Notes under the pieces: model-generated | What the model was told of the DNA's origin: nothing | Database searches by the model: none | Seen by the model: the letters and a program-made list of their open reading frames with translations, nothing else | Part shown: piece after piece, positions 14,550-28,502 of the stretch | Position numbering within the stretch: the first letter of the stretch is position 1 | How the letters are laid out: every line of letters starts with the position of its first letter | DNA from: Myrica gale | Lineage: Eukaryota > Streptophyta > Magnoliopsida > Fagales > Myricaceae | Assembly (NCBI GenBank): GCA_963930655.1 | Contig: OZ005610.1 | Coordinates: 7,135,001 to 7,199,000, forward strand | DNA length: 64,000 nt | Direction: 5' to 3' | Made by a program: the position numbers and the translations under genes

Positions 14550-15606
14550 ATTCAGAAGCTTCGTATTGATCCTGTGTTGGGCAAGTGGAGCCGCTGTAAA
14601 TATAGGTGATAATATGTAATTAAGATGGAGTTCCTGGACTTTTATCAGCTCTTGATGCTCCATCAAAGACCGAGAGAGTTATCTTGCTCTTGGTGGTTCT
14701 CTCTGCAAGTTCATGTCATGATTGTGCTTTTTTCTGAAACTGTTTTATATATGTATGTTGATCATACCCCCATTGACTTAGATATCTAGTACTGTTGGCA
14801 ATGGTGTGGGGATGATGGCCGTTATGCAGACTTGATGCCATAAATGGGATATGATTAATTATGGTTTGGATTGAAAGATCAAGAAGTTGGTCTCTTACGC
14901 TTAAAGCATGCCAAGAGATGAATATTAGTAGTGATTTTTGGTTGGATTTATCAATCTGTATTCTAGTACACAACTGATATGACAGTTACATGGATCAATC
15001 CAAAGGCTACCAGTGATCTTGAAACAGTTGGTAAAGAGTAAATCATGTGTAATATAAATGTTTGCAGGATATCAAAGGCCACGTATCCTCTGGGACAACT
15101 CAAGGACATCAAAGGAGGTCGATGCAATGGATGTCGGGAACTTGATGAGGAATCCAAGAAATCTGCAACAAACCACATATTTCTCGACAGTAGCTATGAT
15201 TCATTCATCAAGTAATAGTTGAAAAGAATTACAGCTTTCCGTAGCTTTATAGATAACAGGGCTTGGTGACAACAGAAATAATAACAAATTACAACTGACC
15301 AATATCGGCCTATAAATCATAGTCAGCTAATTGAACAATCAGTTGGAGACAAATTGGCATGTCCTGCCCACGGTTGCTGAATTCCTACAAATCTACATGG
15401 AACAATGATCGACAGCTTTATCAGGAAATCTTTATTAAATGAATCAGCAATTCCCCGAACCAAAAGGCACTTCTTTTTTTCTCCCTTAAAATTCTAAGAT
15501 CTATACTTGATATGAAAGAATCGACACTCTTGAATATCTGGAAAATTTTAATAAGAACAATACTGTAGCCTATATTGTAGCCTATGACCGATCTTGAAGC
15601 AGTGTA
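14550..15606. other. convergent 3' flanks of RD19 and V-ATPase a
   Basis: The two genes end tail to tail here. No further gene seen; the short open frames have no motifs. The interval should hold both 3' UTRs. Confidence 0.55.
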
Positions 15607-18600
15607 TCAGTCATCCTCCTCACGGAGCAATGCAAACGAAAATGGATGGAACTTATAACCGTTTCCCTCGTAGAACTTGTTCTGGAACTCCACCCAATGA
15701 AGCCGTAACGCATGTAGGAATGCGCTCAGAGTTTCCATCACCAGTAGCACACCAACAGTGGCGGATATAAAAACGATGATGCCGATAATAAGCACAATGA
15801 TATTATTGAACCTGTAATCATTAGTACAAATAAATTTATCATTTCTAATAGTATCGAAATCAAGTTACTTGTATGTGAAGAACATGACTTGATAGACTTA
15901 CCCCCAGGCTAGAACTAGAACCTTATCGTAAAAGACACTTGACAACTCCGAATGAGCAAGACTGAACACAGAATTCAGAAAAGAAAGAATGAGAAACATG
16001 ACCAGTTAAAATAGCATGATCTCAATCATGAAGACTAAAGAAAATTAGGATTACAATAAAGAACAGGGAGTCAATTATGAAAAGATACACCCTGAAGGGC
16101 AACCAACAGGGCCTTAGCAGGTCAGATCTCTATTTTTAGCGCAACATGAGAATTGTCAACGCAAAGGATTATGTTAAGTGTTACTATTCACTTAATAGAA
16201 TAGTGTCAAATTTTCAATGAATCACTAGTGTTTCTCATACAGCATATCCATTGTGTCTTGCGCATATGAAATTCCCATGTTCTGCACCCAGAATATCGCG
16301 TACGTTTTGGTGCTGCTGAGTGTCAGTGTGACAAATGATCAAGAAACATGCAAGAACCATTTACTATGCATTTTAGGATGCCAATGACATGATTTTGAGT
16401 TATTTTCAACCCACCTGAGGGCCCATAAACGTAGATACGAAGCTGTATTGGATACAGCTCCAAGAACAAACTCGATGGTATGTATCATTTGGTGTACAAA
16501 GACCTCGCTGAACTCAAATTCCTCATGGCCATGGGAATCATGATGAGGTTCCATTTCAAGAGGGTCATCAATGCTGTAAAGCAGTGCATAAGATTGTCCT
16601 TGGTGTCTCTGAGTAAACATGACATTACGAGATGATAGCAGGTAAAAAAAAATACGGACAAAAAACTAACCAAAGAAGGAAACAAATAAATCTGACACTA
16701 GATGAGGTAAAATTAAGAATTGAGTATACTTCTTGGTGTTGTTTCTTCAAGAGAAAGGGCTTTGGAAATAGCATCCACGGTACAGCAACAAGGGCTAATA
16801 GTAGTAACACAAGCTGGCAATGAAAACGGGGGATACTGAAGTTATGGTCTTTGTCTTGCACAGCATGATAAAATTTAAGCATCATCAATGTAAAAAAAAT
16901 ACTAAAACCTGAAGGAATTTCTGGCCAACAAAAAGCTGATTTTCACCCAGATCATCTGTAGGACTCAGGAACATGTATATCATCACATGATACAGATCAG
17001 CTTGTGAACCAGTGCACCATTTTACAATAATGAGGAGCGAAAGGTAGCCAAACAGGCTGTTTAAGAATATCATTTGAGGAACAAATTGGTACCTAAAAAA
17101 AAATGCAAGGTTAATAACACTTATCTAACAACACTCGAAAACACAATCTTCACAAGCTAGAAAGTAAATTGGTTGGGGTGGGTGGGGGGTGGGGGGGGGG
17201 GGGATGGTTAATGCAACCAGTGCTGTATACATTCATACATATGCATGCAAGGATCAACTTGAGCATATATAGAGTACCAGATATTTAGGTCATCTCGAAA
17301 GAATTTTGCATTGAAGTAACTCAATATAATTCCCAGATTCATCTGGGCTACTCCGAACAGGATTGACATCTTCATCTTCAATGAGTTAAGAAATGGTAAC
17401 TCAGTACGGCTTCCATGCCACGTAGGGTCCACGCCAAATGGATACGTGTCACGCAACTTTATTAAACCCACGGTAGAAGCATCCCTGTGACACCAAGGAC
17501 TAGTGTAACTAACTTGAAAGGAAGAAAAGTTTTAGAAACATTGAGGATTTCATATTGGTTCAGTACCTGCACGATAGATCACGACATCCATAGGCAGAGG
17601 GCCCAAATAGTTCAAATGGGACTGAGAAGAACTCATTATATATCAATCCTGTGTAGATTGAGAACAATGCCATCATCAAGATGACATAACGGCCACCAAA
17701 TGTCATTTCTATAATGTCTCCAAGTTTCTGTTGTTAAGACAATCAAGTAAGCTCAACTGGAACAGTTGAAAAAGAATGAACAGGAGTTACAGTGAACTAC
17801 CCAGACATGAAGCAATTACCTGACTCGAAAATTTCTTTTCTCTGATTATGAAATATAAAGTGGCCAGCAACAAGCATATACCATGGCCCCAGTCACCAAA
17901 CATAACAGCAAAAAGGAAAGGGAAAGTGATAATTGTGTATACCCCGGGATTTGCTTCCTGATACTTGGAAATCCTGCAGTAATATCACACTAGTTTTGAG
18001 TAGTCCAGCGTATTTGGTTCACTAGCTTGTAACCTATTCAATGAGAACTTTGTCTACTGAAACAATCTATAGTGGCGAACATTAATATAACTCTCAGTCA
18101 TGAGATAAATTCTTATAAATCAAAAACCAGTTACTTCACACAACTTCTCTGAGAATGTATTTTATGAATACATATGTGCTCAATTCAAGCAATTCAAGTC
18201 AGTATCAGCTGGAGATGAGATGTATAGACTTTTCAACACAGATGAAAGTTTTAAATGGACAACGTCACATGCAGTTGGATTTACAACGGAAACCACTGAT
18301 AAGAATGATAACCCTCCCTCTGTTTATGTTTCACGACGTATGGCAAGCTTTTATTATCTGTTGTATTTTTTATCATGTAATGGGATCATCCCAAGAAAAG
18401 GTAGGCAAACCGTACTTTCACCTTTTCTTATTTTCAGCCCACTGCCAAAAAGTCAGAAATAACAATGGGAAACAGTAATTAAGAGCTAAATGGGAAACAG
18501 CATCACCATCAGATTCTAAGTACATTTAACTAAAAACGTTTTTATGGTTAAGTCCATGCATGAAACCAAATGTCAAATCATAGTTATTTTTCAACTACAT

Positions 18601-19174
18601 ATTTCCATTTCTGTGTAGACTGAAAAAAGAGAATCCAGCCTAACTCAAGTAAAACAGTATTTTAGATGTATACAAAATGCCTTTCTTTTTTTGTTGGGGG
18701 CCCAAGAAAGAAAGTATTACATTATGTATGGTACACACTGCCTACATCATCCAACATTTTCCAAACAGAACTATTAGTTATCAAGGCACCCAGTAGATCT
18801 ATGAAATCAACGTTTCCAACTCCAGCAATAGAATTTAAAATTCTAAACACAACAAGCAGGGCTTCTACCAAAGTGACTCACCCATATGCATCTACAATTT
18901 CTTGAAAAGAAGAAGTAAACTTGTTAGTACGGAAATAGGTGGGTGGTGATTCCTTGGTATGCAAAACCTGGAAGATGGCCCCAACTTGTGAGTTGCTGTC
19001 AAATGTTGCCTTCTGCAGTGCATTTTGAATCTGCCAATGGCCAAGACTAAGCTAAGTAAGGAATACCTTCAACATTATACTTCACCTAAAGCTGATTCCA
19101 TGAAAAATTAAATAGTACGCAGTGCAGTGTTAAAAAAGCAGACTGAATACTTACCACTTATCACAACAAAAAAT

Positions 19175-19213
<39 letters not shown>

Positions 19214-22200
19214 AGCAAACTGAAATAAGATGAGAGGACAAACCTGATTTGTTGCGAAAACAGGACACCAACCTTCAGCAACAAGACACTTCTTTGTCAC
19301 ATCAAAGCTGAGCATATTTAAAGTGTGGTAAATGGACTTTTCCTTCTTGACCTATGAAGTTAAGAGGAGCAGAGTTAAGGTGACATGAATATTCAATAGA
19401 AGTATACTCTAATATAAATCCAAACACACGTGCATACTAAATGCATGCATGAACGCCTACATAAAAGGGAAGAAGTATAGAAATGCATAGCTTCATCAAA
19501 AGAAAGAAATTGGCAACTCAAATAAAGAAATTAAATAAACCTGTAGATTCCACTGCTCATATTCATAGCCAATTGTCTGTAGCAGATTGTCCCTATGCAG
19601 CAGCCCAGCATCTATTGTAGTCTTCAGCTCTGAAAGTCTTCCAGACACCTAGAATTCAAAATAACTGCATATTAAAAATTTCCTGTGGAGTAACAGATGA
19701 CTTTTCGCCGTTAGACAAAACTAATAGCACTTTTAATTTGGTACAAATTGAACATAAAGGGCCGTACAGATTCAAACTAAGGACCATTGGAAAAAGCTCA
19801 CATAACATGTTTTCAATAAATGAAACTGAAAATCATCAATAGGACAAGAACAGCAGTTTTACCAAATGGTATGCCTAATCTCTTTAATGAGGGGAGCTAT
19901 TGAAGTCAGCCATGGATGTGGAAGGGCCTGGGAGGGAGGGCTACTCCGTGTCATGTAGCCTACTGTTTCCATATGATCAATAAAGAAGTTTTGTCTAGTT
20001 GTTCAGTCCTAAGTTTTCCTAATTTCCTTGTTTTCTTTTTGTCATCATTTTATTTTTTTGGACAAGAACTCTATGCCTATATTGTAACGTTTTACAAGCT
20101 GGGGGAGAGGCTTCATGAATTGATTTTAGAGTTGGCCTTCTCTTTTTGTTTTATTTTCCATAAGCAGTGTAAGGCTTTTCTTTCTTACTGTAAATTGAAA
20201 ATTCCAGTACAATACTACTCGTACTAGGCAAATGTTTCAAAATTGCAACCTAATCTCACAAACTGTGACCATCAGGCCACTAAAGTTGACCTGTTAAGAA
20301 CACCTATTAAATCGAAATACTCTCAGCATCGTGTTTACCTAAAAAGAAAAATCTAAATGTAATCGACCAATTGATCTGGTTTGAGCAATTAGGAAATCTC
20401 TTTATTTTGTGTATGTCAGATGACTGAAAATTTGAAATGCAAGTTATGATTGTATTCTCTATCCCAGCAGGCAAGAAATTACTGTTAAACAAAACAAATT
20501 ATGAATGAAACAATGTCCTCAAGAATAACAATGCTTGCCATAAGACAAGACTGCCATATATCAGAAAAATACAAACATATAATCAAGGCGCAGTGTCCTG
20601 AAGCTTCTTATTCCCCACAAATGAACAGCAAGAACAAGAATATAGTTCATACCTCTGTAATCATCTGATATTGATTGCCCAAGTCATCCGCAAATGGATA
20701 ACGGTTTGCTCCAAAAGCATCACATATTTTCAGAATTTTGTTCTTTGCTTTTTCCCCAGAATAGAAGATAACAAAAACATTTTTCTCGGCCTGCCAAATG
20801 ATACTTTCTCAGTTTCCCCAAAGAAAAGCTGACCAAAATCGGTAAGTGTGAAATATATAAAGCTTGAATTAAGAGCAAAGAATACCACCATACAACAACA
20901 CTTTTCCAATGCCAACACAATCAAAGGAAAAGAAAGAGGCGACTATAGTATTATAGAAAGCACAAGTCAGATAGGCCTCTTATCACGTTTTATCTCTTAT
21001 TTGACCACGATATGAGCTATGTACCTCAAACAAGAAAAAGTTTGTGCAGAAAATGTATCACAAACAAGGACAACACTAAAATTTTGGTTCAGTTTAATCA
21101 CCATGGGCAGAGCATGTCATGGAAGCTGGTCAAAAGAAACAAATATTTACAAGTACACCACCAAAAGTTGACAATAATCATAAATTCTGTAATTACCTTC
21201 TCTCCTGACACAGGATCAATGATCGGATCTTCTACCACTGCTTGCTTCAAAAACACATTACCCCTGGTTGCACGAAATAAAATCCTTTCGAAAGCCATCG
21301 ATTTTTCTCTTCGAACAAGACCACTAACAAAACCCAGCTTAACTTGTTTTGAGGGATCTGTAGTCATTTCCTGCAAACATGAATTCCCGAAGCATTAAGG
21401 AAAATAAAAACAAAAGATCTTTTGCTGATAGCAAGAAAGGAAAATGTAGAAACTGTCCAACTTCTACTTGTTCAACTAATAAAGGACTGTCCATTGATCC
21501 TTCACCAATGGGTTGCACTTCAAGTTCCCTCTGCTGATCTGCAGCGCTGTTTTGAGCAGAATAGAAAAATTCACCAGCCTGAAATGAGAAAAAGCACTCC
21601 GTAGTTCACTTTATGAGTTTGGCAATATAAAGGAAAAAAAGGACTGCCGTGCAAACTGAAATAATTATCTTTCAGCCTAAGAAAAAAAGGTTTTAGTGTA
21701 CTCAAATAGGAGTGTAACGATATAAACTGAAGAATTTACTTCTGAATAGAAACGAGAAAGAGACAGAAAGAGAGAGAGGGACAGAGATCTCGTATTGAGA
21801 ATAATTGAAATGGGTATGTACTAGACAGCTGCAGATAAGCAAGGCTAATAGCAAGGAATTTCCAAAAAAAAAACTTTAAATTTCTTATCACTGTACATCT
21901 GTCATAATGGAATGCTCTTAAACCTGCTTAAAAGCGAAAACTGCTCTTAAACCCTAGTAATAAAACAGAAAAAACAATCCAACCTTCTGCAGAACAAGCT
22001 TATATTCCAATAGCTCACTATAAGATCGTTGCAACTTTTCATTGTTTGCATTTATCTCCAGCAGCTCAGCTTCAAGTTCTCCAAGTTTGACCTGACGCAC
22101 CCACAAAAGGATTTACTTAATTTCTTGTTCTTAGAGACAAACAGATTACAGTCACAGCAATTAACAACCTCCAAGTTGTCCAGATCCATATCATTGCCTT

Positions 22201-23635
22201 TAGTAAATCTTATTGAGGGTGACAAACCGGCTCTGTTCATTTGTTCCCTCACGAAACGAAGCCTCCGAGCCATTTCCCCGCATCTTTTTAACTGCACAGC
22301 AGAAAACCAAACACTCAAAAACACATAACATCTATGTAGTCTGTAGAAATACAAAAATGACTTTTATATCTAGTCATAGTTATATGCACCCGACAATGAC
22401 AGAAATCTGGGAAATCATTTTTGGACTGTCATGTGTCCAATGTTCATAAAACAATGGGGCATTAACACAACAAAGTTACATGTTCTATTGATAAAGGGAC
22501 AAGAACAACAAATTCATTTTCTCCATCTTACTAATTCAGTTTCTGTGATTGAGTGTCATCAAACTTGGTAATTCATTTTCCTAATGGCAGATGCAACATG
22601 GAAAACATTTAGTAACACCAAGTATTATAACAGCCTTGCTAGCAAAGTAATAACATTTTGAAGTATCAAAAGATTATCTTTTCCCACAGAACACTTCTAA
22701 TTGTCTCAAAAGACTAAAGTGACGGCAAAAAATTTGTAAACCTAAAAGAAAGTCACCTTGAGTTTCTATTTTGATTAATTCATTTATTTCAAGTACGTAT
22801 AGAGACTTAGAGGATCCCTGCGGGCAGGTTGTCATGCTGTTGGAGGTTTCCTCATTTGATGTGGGATAGGCAGTTTAAATTTTCATTGCATAAATACGTA
22901 TTACTTGTCAAGACTGATTTTGCATCAAATTTTAGTTTTCATCCTAGGATACACCAAGACAGCAGGCACTATCACAAAAACCGAAATCTGGCTCAAGGAG
23001 TATAGAGATCGCAAGCATAAACAAACCTGAGCAGCATATGTCCTCTGGAATGGACTCTTTTCTGCATTGAGCTGAAAAGAAGAAACAGATGCAGTGAATC
23101 AAAAAGATGAAGGGGAAAATTAGAGATAACAATAACAATAAAAGAAAGTGGACAATTAGAGGAAACTTGCAATTTAGCACATCATATTAGCGTATTGAAG
23201 AACTCTGGTGTTTCCGATTAGGTACTTCATAACAACAACAGCCGTTAGAATTTCGAGTGCTTCCCCTGACAATACTAAACGATACAGTACCAATATCTAT
23301 AAATCAAAGCAAACAAGCATCCATCATAATCAACCAAGCGGATCAACATCCGCACGGGAGATATTAAAGAAAATTCTTAAGGGAAATAAACGTTAGCGTC
23401 CCAATGCACGACAATTCCCGTGAAAAATGATCACCTTTAGAGACAACCATGAATGCCATAACTGAAAATCAAAAGAACAAAAAGCTCAAACGAAATTTGA
23501 GAGGTGGCAAATGGTGCTAACATCTTTGAATTGAAAGAGGCCAAGGTCGCCGAGATAGGAGACCGTGCGGTGAGCTGATTCGATGGGAATGATGACTTGC
23601 GCCAATTGCATCGGCTCCGACCGCAGCAGATCCAT
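15607..23635 (-). CDS. VHA-a3: V-type proton ATPase subunit a, tonoplast-type
   Basis: Membrane (V0) subunit a of the vacuolar H+-ATPase, which provides the half-channels for proton pumping. Eighteen exons in gene order: 23522-23635, 23027-23071, 22169-22291, 21984-22091, 21468-21578, 21197-21370, 20653-20790, 19541-19648, 19244-19351, 18882-19030, 17820-17973, 17567-17727, 17278-17484, 16909-17092, 16730-16813, 16415-16608, 15902-15961 and 15607-15811. All phases close, giving 808 residues against roughly 815-820 in the family. The soluble N-terminal half has [20 protein letters not shown] and [19 protein letters not shown]. The C-terminal half is polytopic ([35 protein letters not shown]). 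The proton-path arginine lies in YLRLWALSLAHSEL, split over two exons. The [14 protein letters not shown] start and overall wording resemble VHA-a2/a3 more than the Golgi/TGN a1 form. The first ATG lacks the short leader seen in many relatives, and no in-frame upstream ATG is visible. The C-terminus ends LLREEDD. Confidence 0.94.
17191..17203. repeat. poly-G tract in V-ATPase a intron
   Basis: Thirteen consecutive G in a G-rich stretch of about 30 bp inside the intron between exons 17278-17484 and 16909-17092. It may form a G-quadruplex on the plus strand. Confidence 0.9.
19174..19213. repeat. compound (AC)n(AT)n microsatellite
   Basis: AC repeat running directly into an AT repeat, in the V-ATPase a intron between exons 19244-19351 and 18882-19030. 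Confidence 0.95.
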
Positions 23636-26600
23636 CGTCGGCCAATACCCTCCCTCCCCCGTCTCTACTTTTTTTTTTTTTCCAAACGATCTCCCAAGTG
23701 AAAATGTATATATATACGCGTCGGTGTATATATGTGCTACGGTGCTAGCATCTGTTGTTTGATCGGAGTGAATTCACCAGGCGACAACGAAAATTTCTTA
23801 AAACGTTTACCGCACTGAACGTTGCAGATGGGCCCAGCCCGCGCTTAGTCTGTTTTTTTTTTTCTCCCTTTCTTAGGCCGTCGTCTTTCGTGCGCATGTG
23901 ACGCAAAGCTTTAACGTAAATAAATTGTTTATACCAAACGACACAGTTTTTCTCATTGTAGTAACACGGCCCGTTCGATTTTTGACCGCTCTCTAGAGAA
24001 CTTTCGTCGGCGTTTGGGTCGAAAACGGACATTACGGAAGGAATTCTTTTGGGCAGACTTGTGGACCGAATTGATTTGAAAGGACAAAGGGCTTTGCATT
24101 AGAAGCTTGCATTGTTGCAGGGCCACAAATGTAAAACCAAGCCTGTTTAGACTTTAGACCAAAAGACAATTCACCCCCCAAAACAAACAAACAAATTACA
24201 GCCCAACTCATAATTATCGGAATGGAGATTCTTTTCCTTTTTTGTTTTCGTTCGACAGAGACACGTGTCCTGATAATATTTTCTCTCTTGTCCTCCTTAA
24301 ATATCACTACCCATGTCAGGGGAGGGCCAAACTAGCCAGTAGCCAGTACCACGTATCTTAAAAGAGTGCCCATGCTCCTTAACCCTTTGACTTTTTCTAT
24401 TTCTGGTACTTTTTTGGACAAATAGCGTGTGTATCATTTCCTATATCAGTATCCAAATCGTGTCAGTTGAATTTGTACTGGGCGGATATTATTACTACAA
24501 GTATATATGGAAGGAAAATATGTTAATGGTTCAAATGAAGAAATCAAGTGCCCATAACATTAATGTTACAACATTAACTTTAGGTCACGATGAAACCACC
24601 TTTTATGAGTTTTTGAACCAATCACCTATAGAAGTGTGTACGATGAAGAACCATAACTCTGCTGTTTCATTTTTTATTTCAGTTCAACATGAACAGTAAT
24701 CAAAACCTGCTGATTAAAATTACACGTTTCTCAAAGAAACTACTGATTAAAACCTAAACACATGCAAATGTGACAGAAGAATCGCTATAGAAATGGATGT
24801 TTCCTCTGAATCCCCCGCTTCTAACTTAAGTTAAAACGCAAGAGGCCTCGACTATGGTTCCCATTAGTATAATCACGTTTAACGTGAAAAAGGCTAAAAC
24901 CTTTGAATACTTTCCGTGACAGAAACTCGATCTGCTACGCCCTGTGAAAGATGAATGTATCTCTTAAGACAAACTGCATTTTATATTGAGAACGGGCACT
25001 TAAAACCGGAGCATATATAGTTTGGTTGATCTACTGGTGATAAAGTTGATCAGAACCAGATCAGTTGGGAGCCGAGTACAGTGCTGATATGACTGTTTTA
25101 GTATATGATTTTATCTTGGCGGAGGCTCTGGATGCCATGCAAGACTTTGTAGCTTTATAACATTGGAAATCACGAACCAAGCTGCCATCAAATATGCAGG
25201 CCGCGGCAGCAAATAAGCGATGCGGAAAAACTGATATTCTGGACCACAATGTGGCCCAGCCACAGAGCCGAGGAGTAGAGATGACTGGTTCCGACTTCCG
25301 CATGCGTCTGGCCCCCGACCAACGTCTATGCTAATCACTTCACTTAACCCTAGAGTACCTCTAGCAAGAAACCCTAGTGGCTCTAATGGATAGTTTGGCT
25401 TTTTCGGTTTTCCGCTACTTAAAAGGGTGAGCCCACCAACCAGTACTCCTCTCAAATTCGCCTCGTTAATTACCATTTACCAAAAAACTTTTCGAAAAGA
25501 TCCGAGAGTCAAATTTATTGTTTGGGGAACACTTGATAACTGACACGGTGTACTGGGTTTGATCCTCTTAGGTACGAGATGGGATGCCCAGCATGTTTGG
25601 AAATGGACCATGATTCTAGCTTCATTTATTTCGCATACGCTGCAAAGGTGATCAGACTAGAGAGCAAAGAGTTCTCGATCCCTGCGGGGTCAGTAACTTC
25701 CCAATATTCACGTTATTGTTGTCCAGAAAATAAACTCTGGATCCGTTTTGTAAAAACAATAAATAAATATATAATTAAAACGAAATTAACGAGGAAAGAA
25801 AAAGAAAACTTTGGATCCTACCTATTCTTTGATAGTTGGTACCACCCTATTCCTATTGGAAATACCAGAGAATTTGATTTGAGGCGGAAAAAGATAGACG
25901 TAAAAGTAAGAACCTAACTTGGTGGGGGCGAGGGCTACACAGATGCTCACCATTCAAGGATTAGGTGCCCTTATTGTCTGAGTACATTTAATTCGGAGGG
26001 ATGAGAGTCAATTTCAAGCCGATTTCTGACACAGACAGCACTGAGGTATCAAAAAATCTTGACCATAGTACTATTCGTTTCTTGACCGCGACTCGTGTAC
26101 AAGGAGTATTTATGCCCAGCGAAACTCACATCCAAATTATAAACCTAAAAATAAAGTATTGCTGCGCTTCTGTTGAGGTTTTTCTCCCTTCTAATCTCCC
26201 AGGGAGTACCTGCTCAATATCCAGAACATTAAACAGTACCTTATATACAAGTGCATGATCCGTCGATCAAGAGACATGAATGAAAAATTGGAGATGCAAC
26301 CAACCTTATAGCAACTTCTGGGACCATATTAATCTTAGGCAGATGTGAGGAAATTAAGCAGGGTGAAGGGTCTGACAAAAGACAGTACTTGAGGTTAGCT
26401 AGAATCATATATATGCCAACCTTATAATTCGTACCGGTTCCTACTTCGAGGTAATAAGGGTATCATGGTTATAATAATATACTTTGCATTATCAATATTC
26501 CTTCAATGTAATAAGAATGCGAGCCAAGAAATGGGAGAGCAAGGTCGGCATCTTAGCCACCAACTTGCTATACGACTCATGAGTAGAAGTAATATTATTT

Positions 26601-28502
26601 CTCGGCAAACAGAAAAGGAGGGAGCCGCACGAAGAGAGAGTGAGAACAACGGGCAGTATTGCAAGGCGCAAGCGGCCACCGAGAAGAATTGACTAGCCGG
26701 GTCACCTCACATCGAGTAGACTAAGAATTTACCGATAAGCAGAGAAACAATAAACTCATAAGAAACGTGATATAATTAAGTTGGTTGCTTCTGGCCATCA
26801 GTATAAATCTAAGGGCCCCTTGACGAAACCAGTTGACAAATATTGTATGTACGCACTCCTCGTACACGAGAAGGAGATGAACTCCTTCGAGATAATTTGA
26901 CCCCACAGTACTGTACGACCAGTATCCAACAAGAACTTCAAAACACATCTCACTGGCCACTGCTACTATGTATCACATTTTCGCACAACTGTCTAGCTAC
27001 CTTTTACACGTAGTAATTGATCGGACAGCATAAACAACAAATCGTTCATCTATATATATATATAAATAATAGAACCTCAAGGCGAAAGCTAGTCATCTTC
27101 GTCGAGAGGTACTCAAAAGGCAATTAAAGTAATAAACTAATACTATGATCCTCAATTTCAGCAGTGTCGCTTTGTTGACCAAATATATATCTATATATAT
27201 ATACCATCATTTTTCTTTTTACAGACTGTAATTTTATGTATATTAATTACAGCTTCTCTCGTTTTCTTCAGCGGGATTTTCTTGTTTCTACCTACAAATG
27301 GTTCTTGACCTTTTCCGAGATTGACAAATATAGATGTTCAAGTTATGTAACTCTCATCTGGATTCTTTCTTTCTACGCCATAAGTGCCTTAATCTTAGGT
27401 TTCAACAGCAGTTTCAGTACAATTCTTTCTACGCCTGTATGTCAGTTTTATTTTAATTATATACCTATTAGAACTGATAAATAACTAGATAAAATAGAAC
27501 AGGAGCAAGTATCTAAAGCAGAAAGTATAAGATCGATGATCCGTTCTGAGTGGTGTCACAGTGAGTTTTAGATGAGATTGCACATGGTACGATCGGCCAT
27601 ATATATGAAAAAATTAGGGGAAATTTTCATGACCTTCCTGGCTCTTTCAAATATTAATTCCACGTCTGGACATTCTATGGTACCAACAATATTAACCCGT
27701 TTCCTATTTCACAGACGCTCCATGCCCTATATCACTAGTTACAGCCTACATCTAACAAGTATCTCATGCACTTGCGTGCGCAGAGGCAGACATTACTAGC
27801 TAGTAGGACATTTTCACCCCTCCCCAGCATGCCTATTCAAGGGGTCTAATACATTTTGTGTTGTTTTGTGAATTACCTGGTATATAAGCGTTAGAATAGT
27901 CATCTGGTATTTTCTTATAAATACGTGAATCTAGGCAGAGCGGGAGAGAGGGTTCAAGATTTCACTTTTTGGACTGGACTGCCAGCATCTTGCCAATTGC
28001 CAATGCATGACAAACTCTGCAAATCCGGCAGCCCATGCCTTTCTTTAAGTTTGATACAGAAATCGTATAAAGATATGGAAAGGTTAAAGAAGGGTTTTTA
28101 AAATTATTTGCTTAATCAAACACGGAAGCTGATCTCGTACCATTTACATCCGGCAAGCAAACGGATAAACTGGAAAAAGCGGCTTCGAGTGCAACACCAA
28201 CGAGAAAGCACATTGAACATTCAACCCAGATAAGAAAAAACTATAAAGAAACCTCATGGCAAACATTAAAAAATGCACGCATCCACATGCTAGTACACAG
28301 AACAATGGTTTCTAATTATAAATGGATCATCGAGAAGATCAAAATAACCAATGAAAATCATAATTGAAATTCGAACTTAATCAAACATCCCCATCCTCGT
28401 TTCTATTTCCCCGTGCCTTCTACTTCAGTGGGTGTTACAAACTACTACTTAAAACCTTAACGAGAACAAGCCTAGAGAAAGAGTTGCTAAATTAATGAGT
28501 TT
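23636..28502. other. intergenic region, no gene recognised
   Basis: Starts with the V-ATPase a promoter; a TATA-like run at about 23706-23716 lies 70-80 bp upstream of the start codon. Beyond it I see no conserved protein. The longest frame, 121 codons on the minus strand at 25111-25476, has no motif I can name. The stretch of about 25.0-26.7 kb is less AT-rich than its surroundings and has no visible element structure; its origin is unknown. Confidence 0.5.

Noticed and set aside
16814..16835. Longer form of the V-ATPase exon starting at 16835
   Set aside because: It would shift the frame away from the conserved [14 protein letters not shown] sequence; the acceptor at 16814-16815 keeps it.
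25111..25476. 121-codon minus-strand frame as a gene
   Set aside because: No motif or start context. Kept only as part of an unexplained tract.
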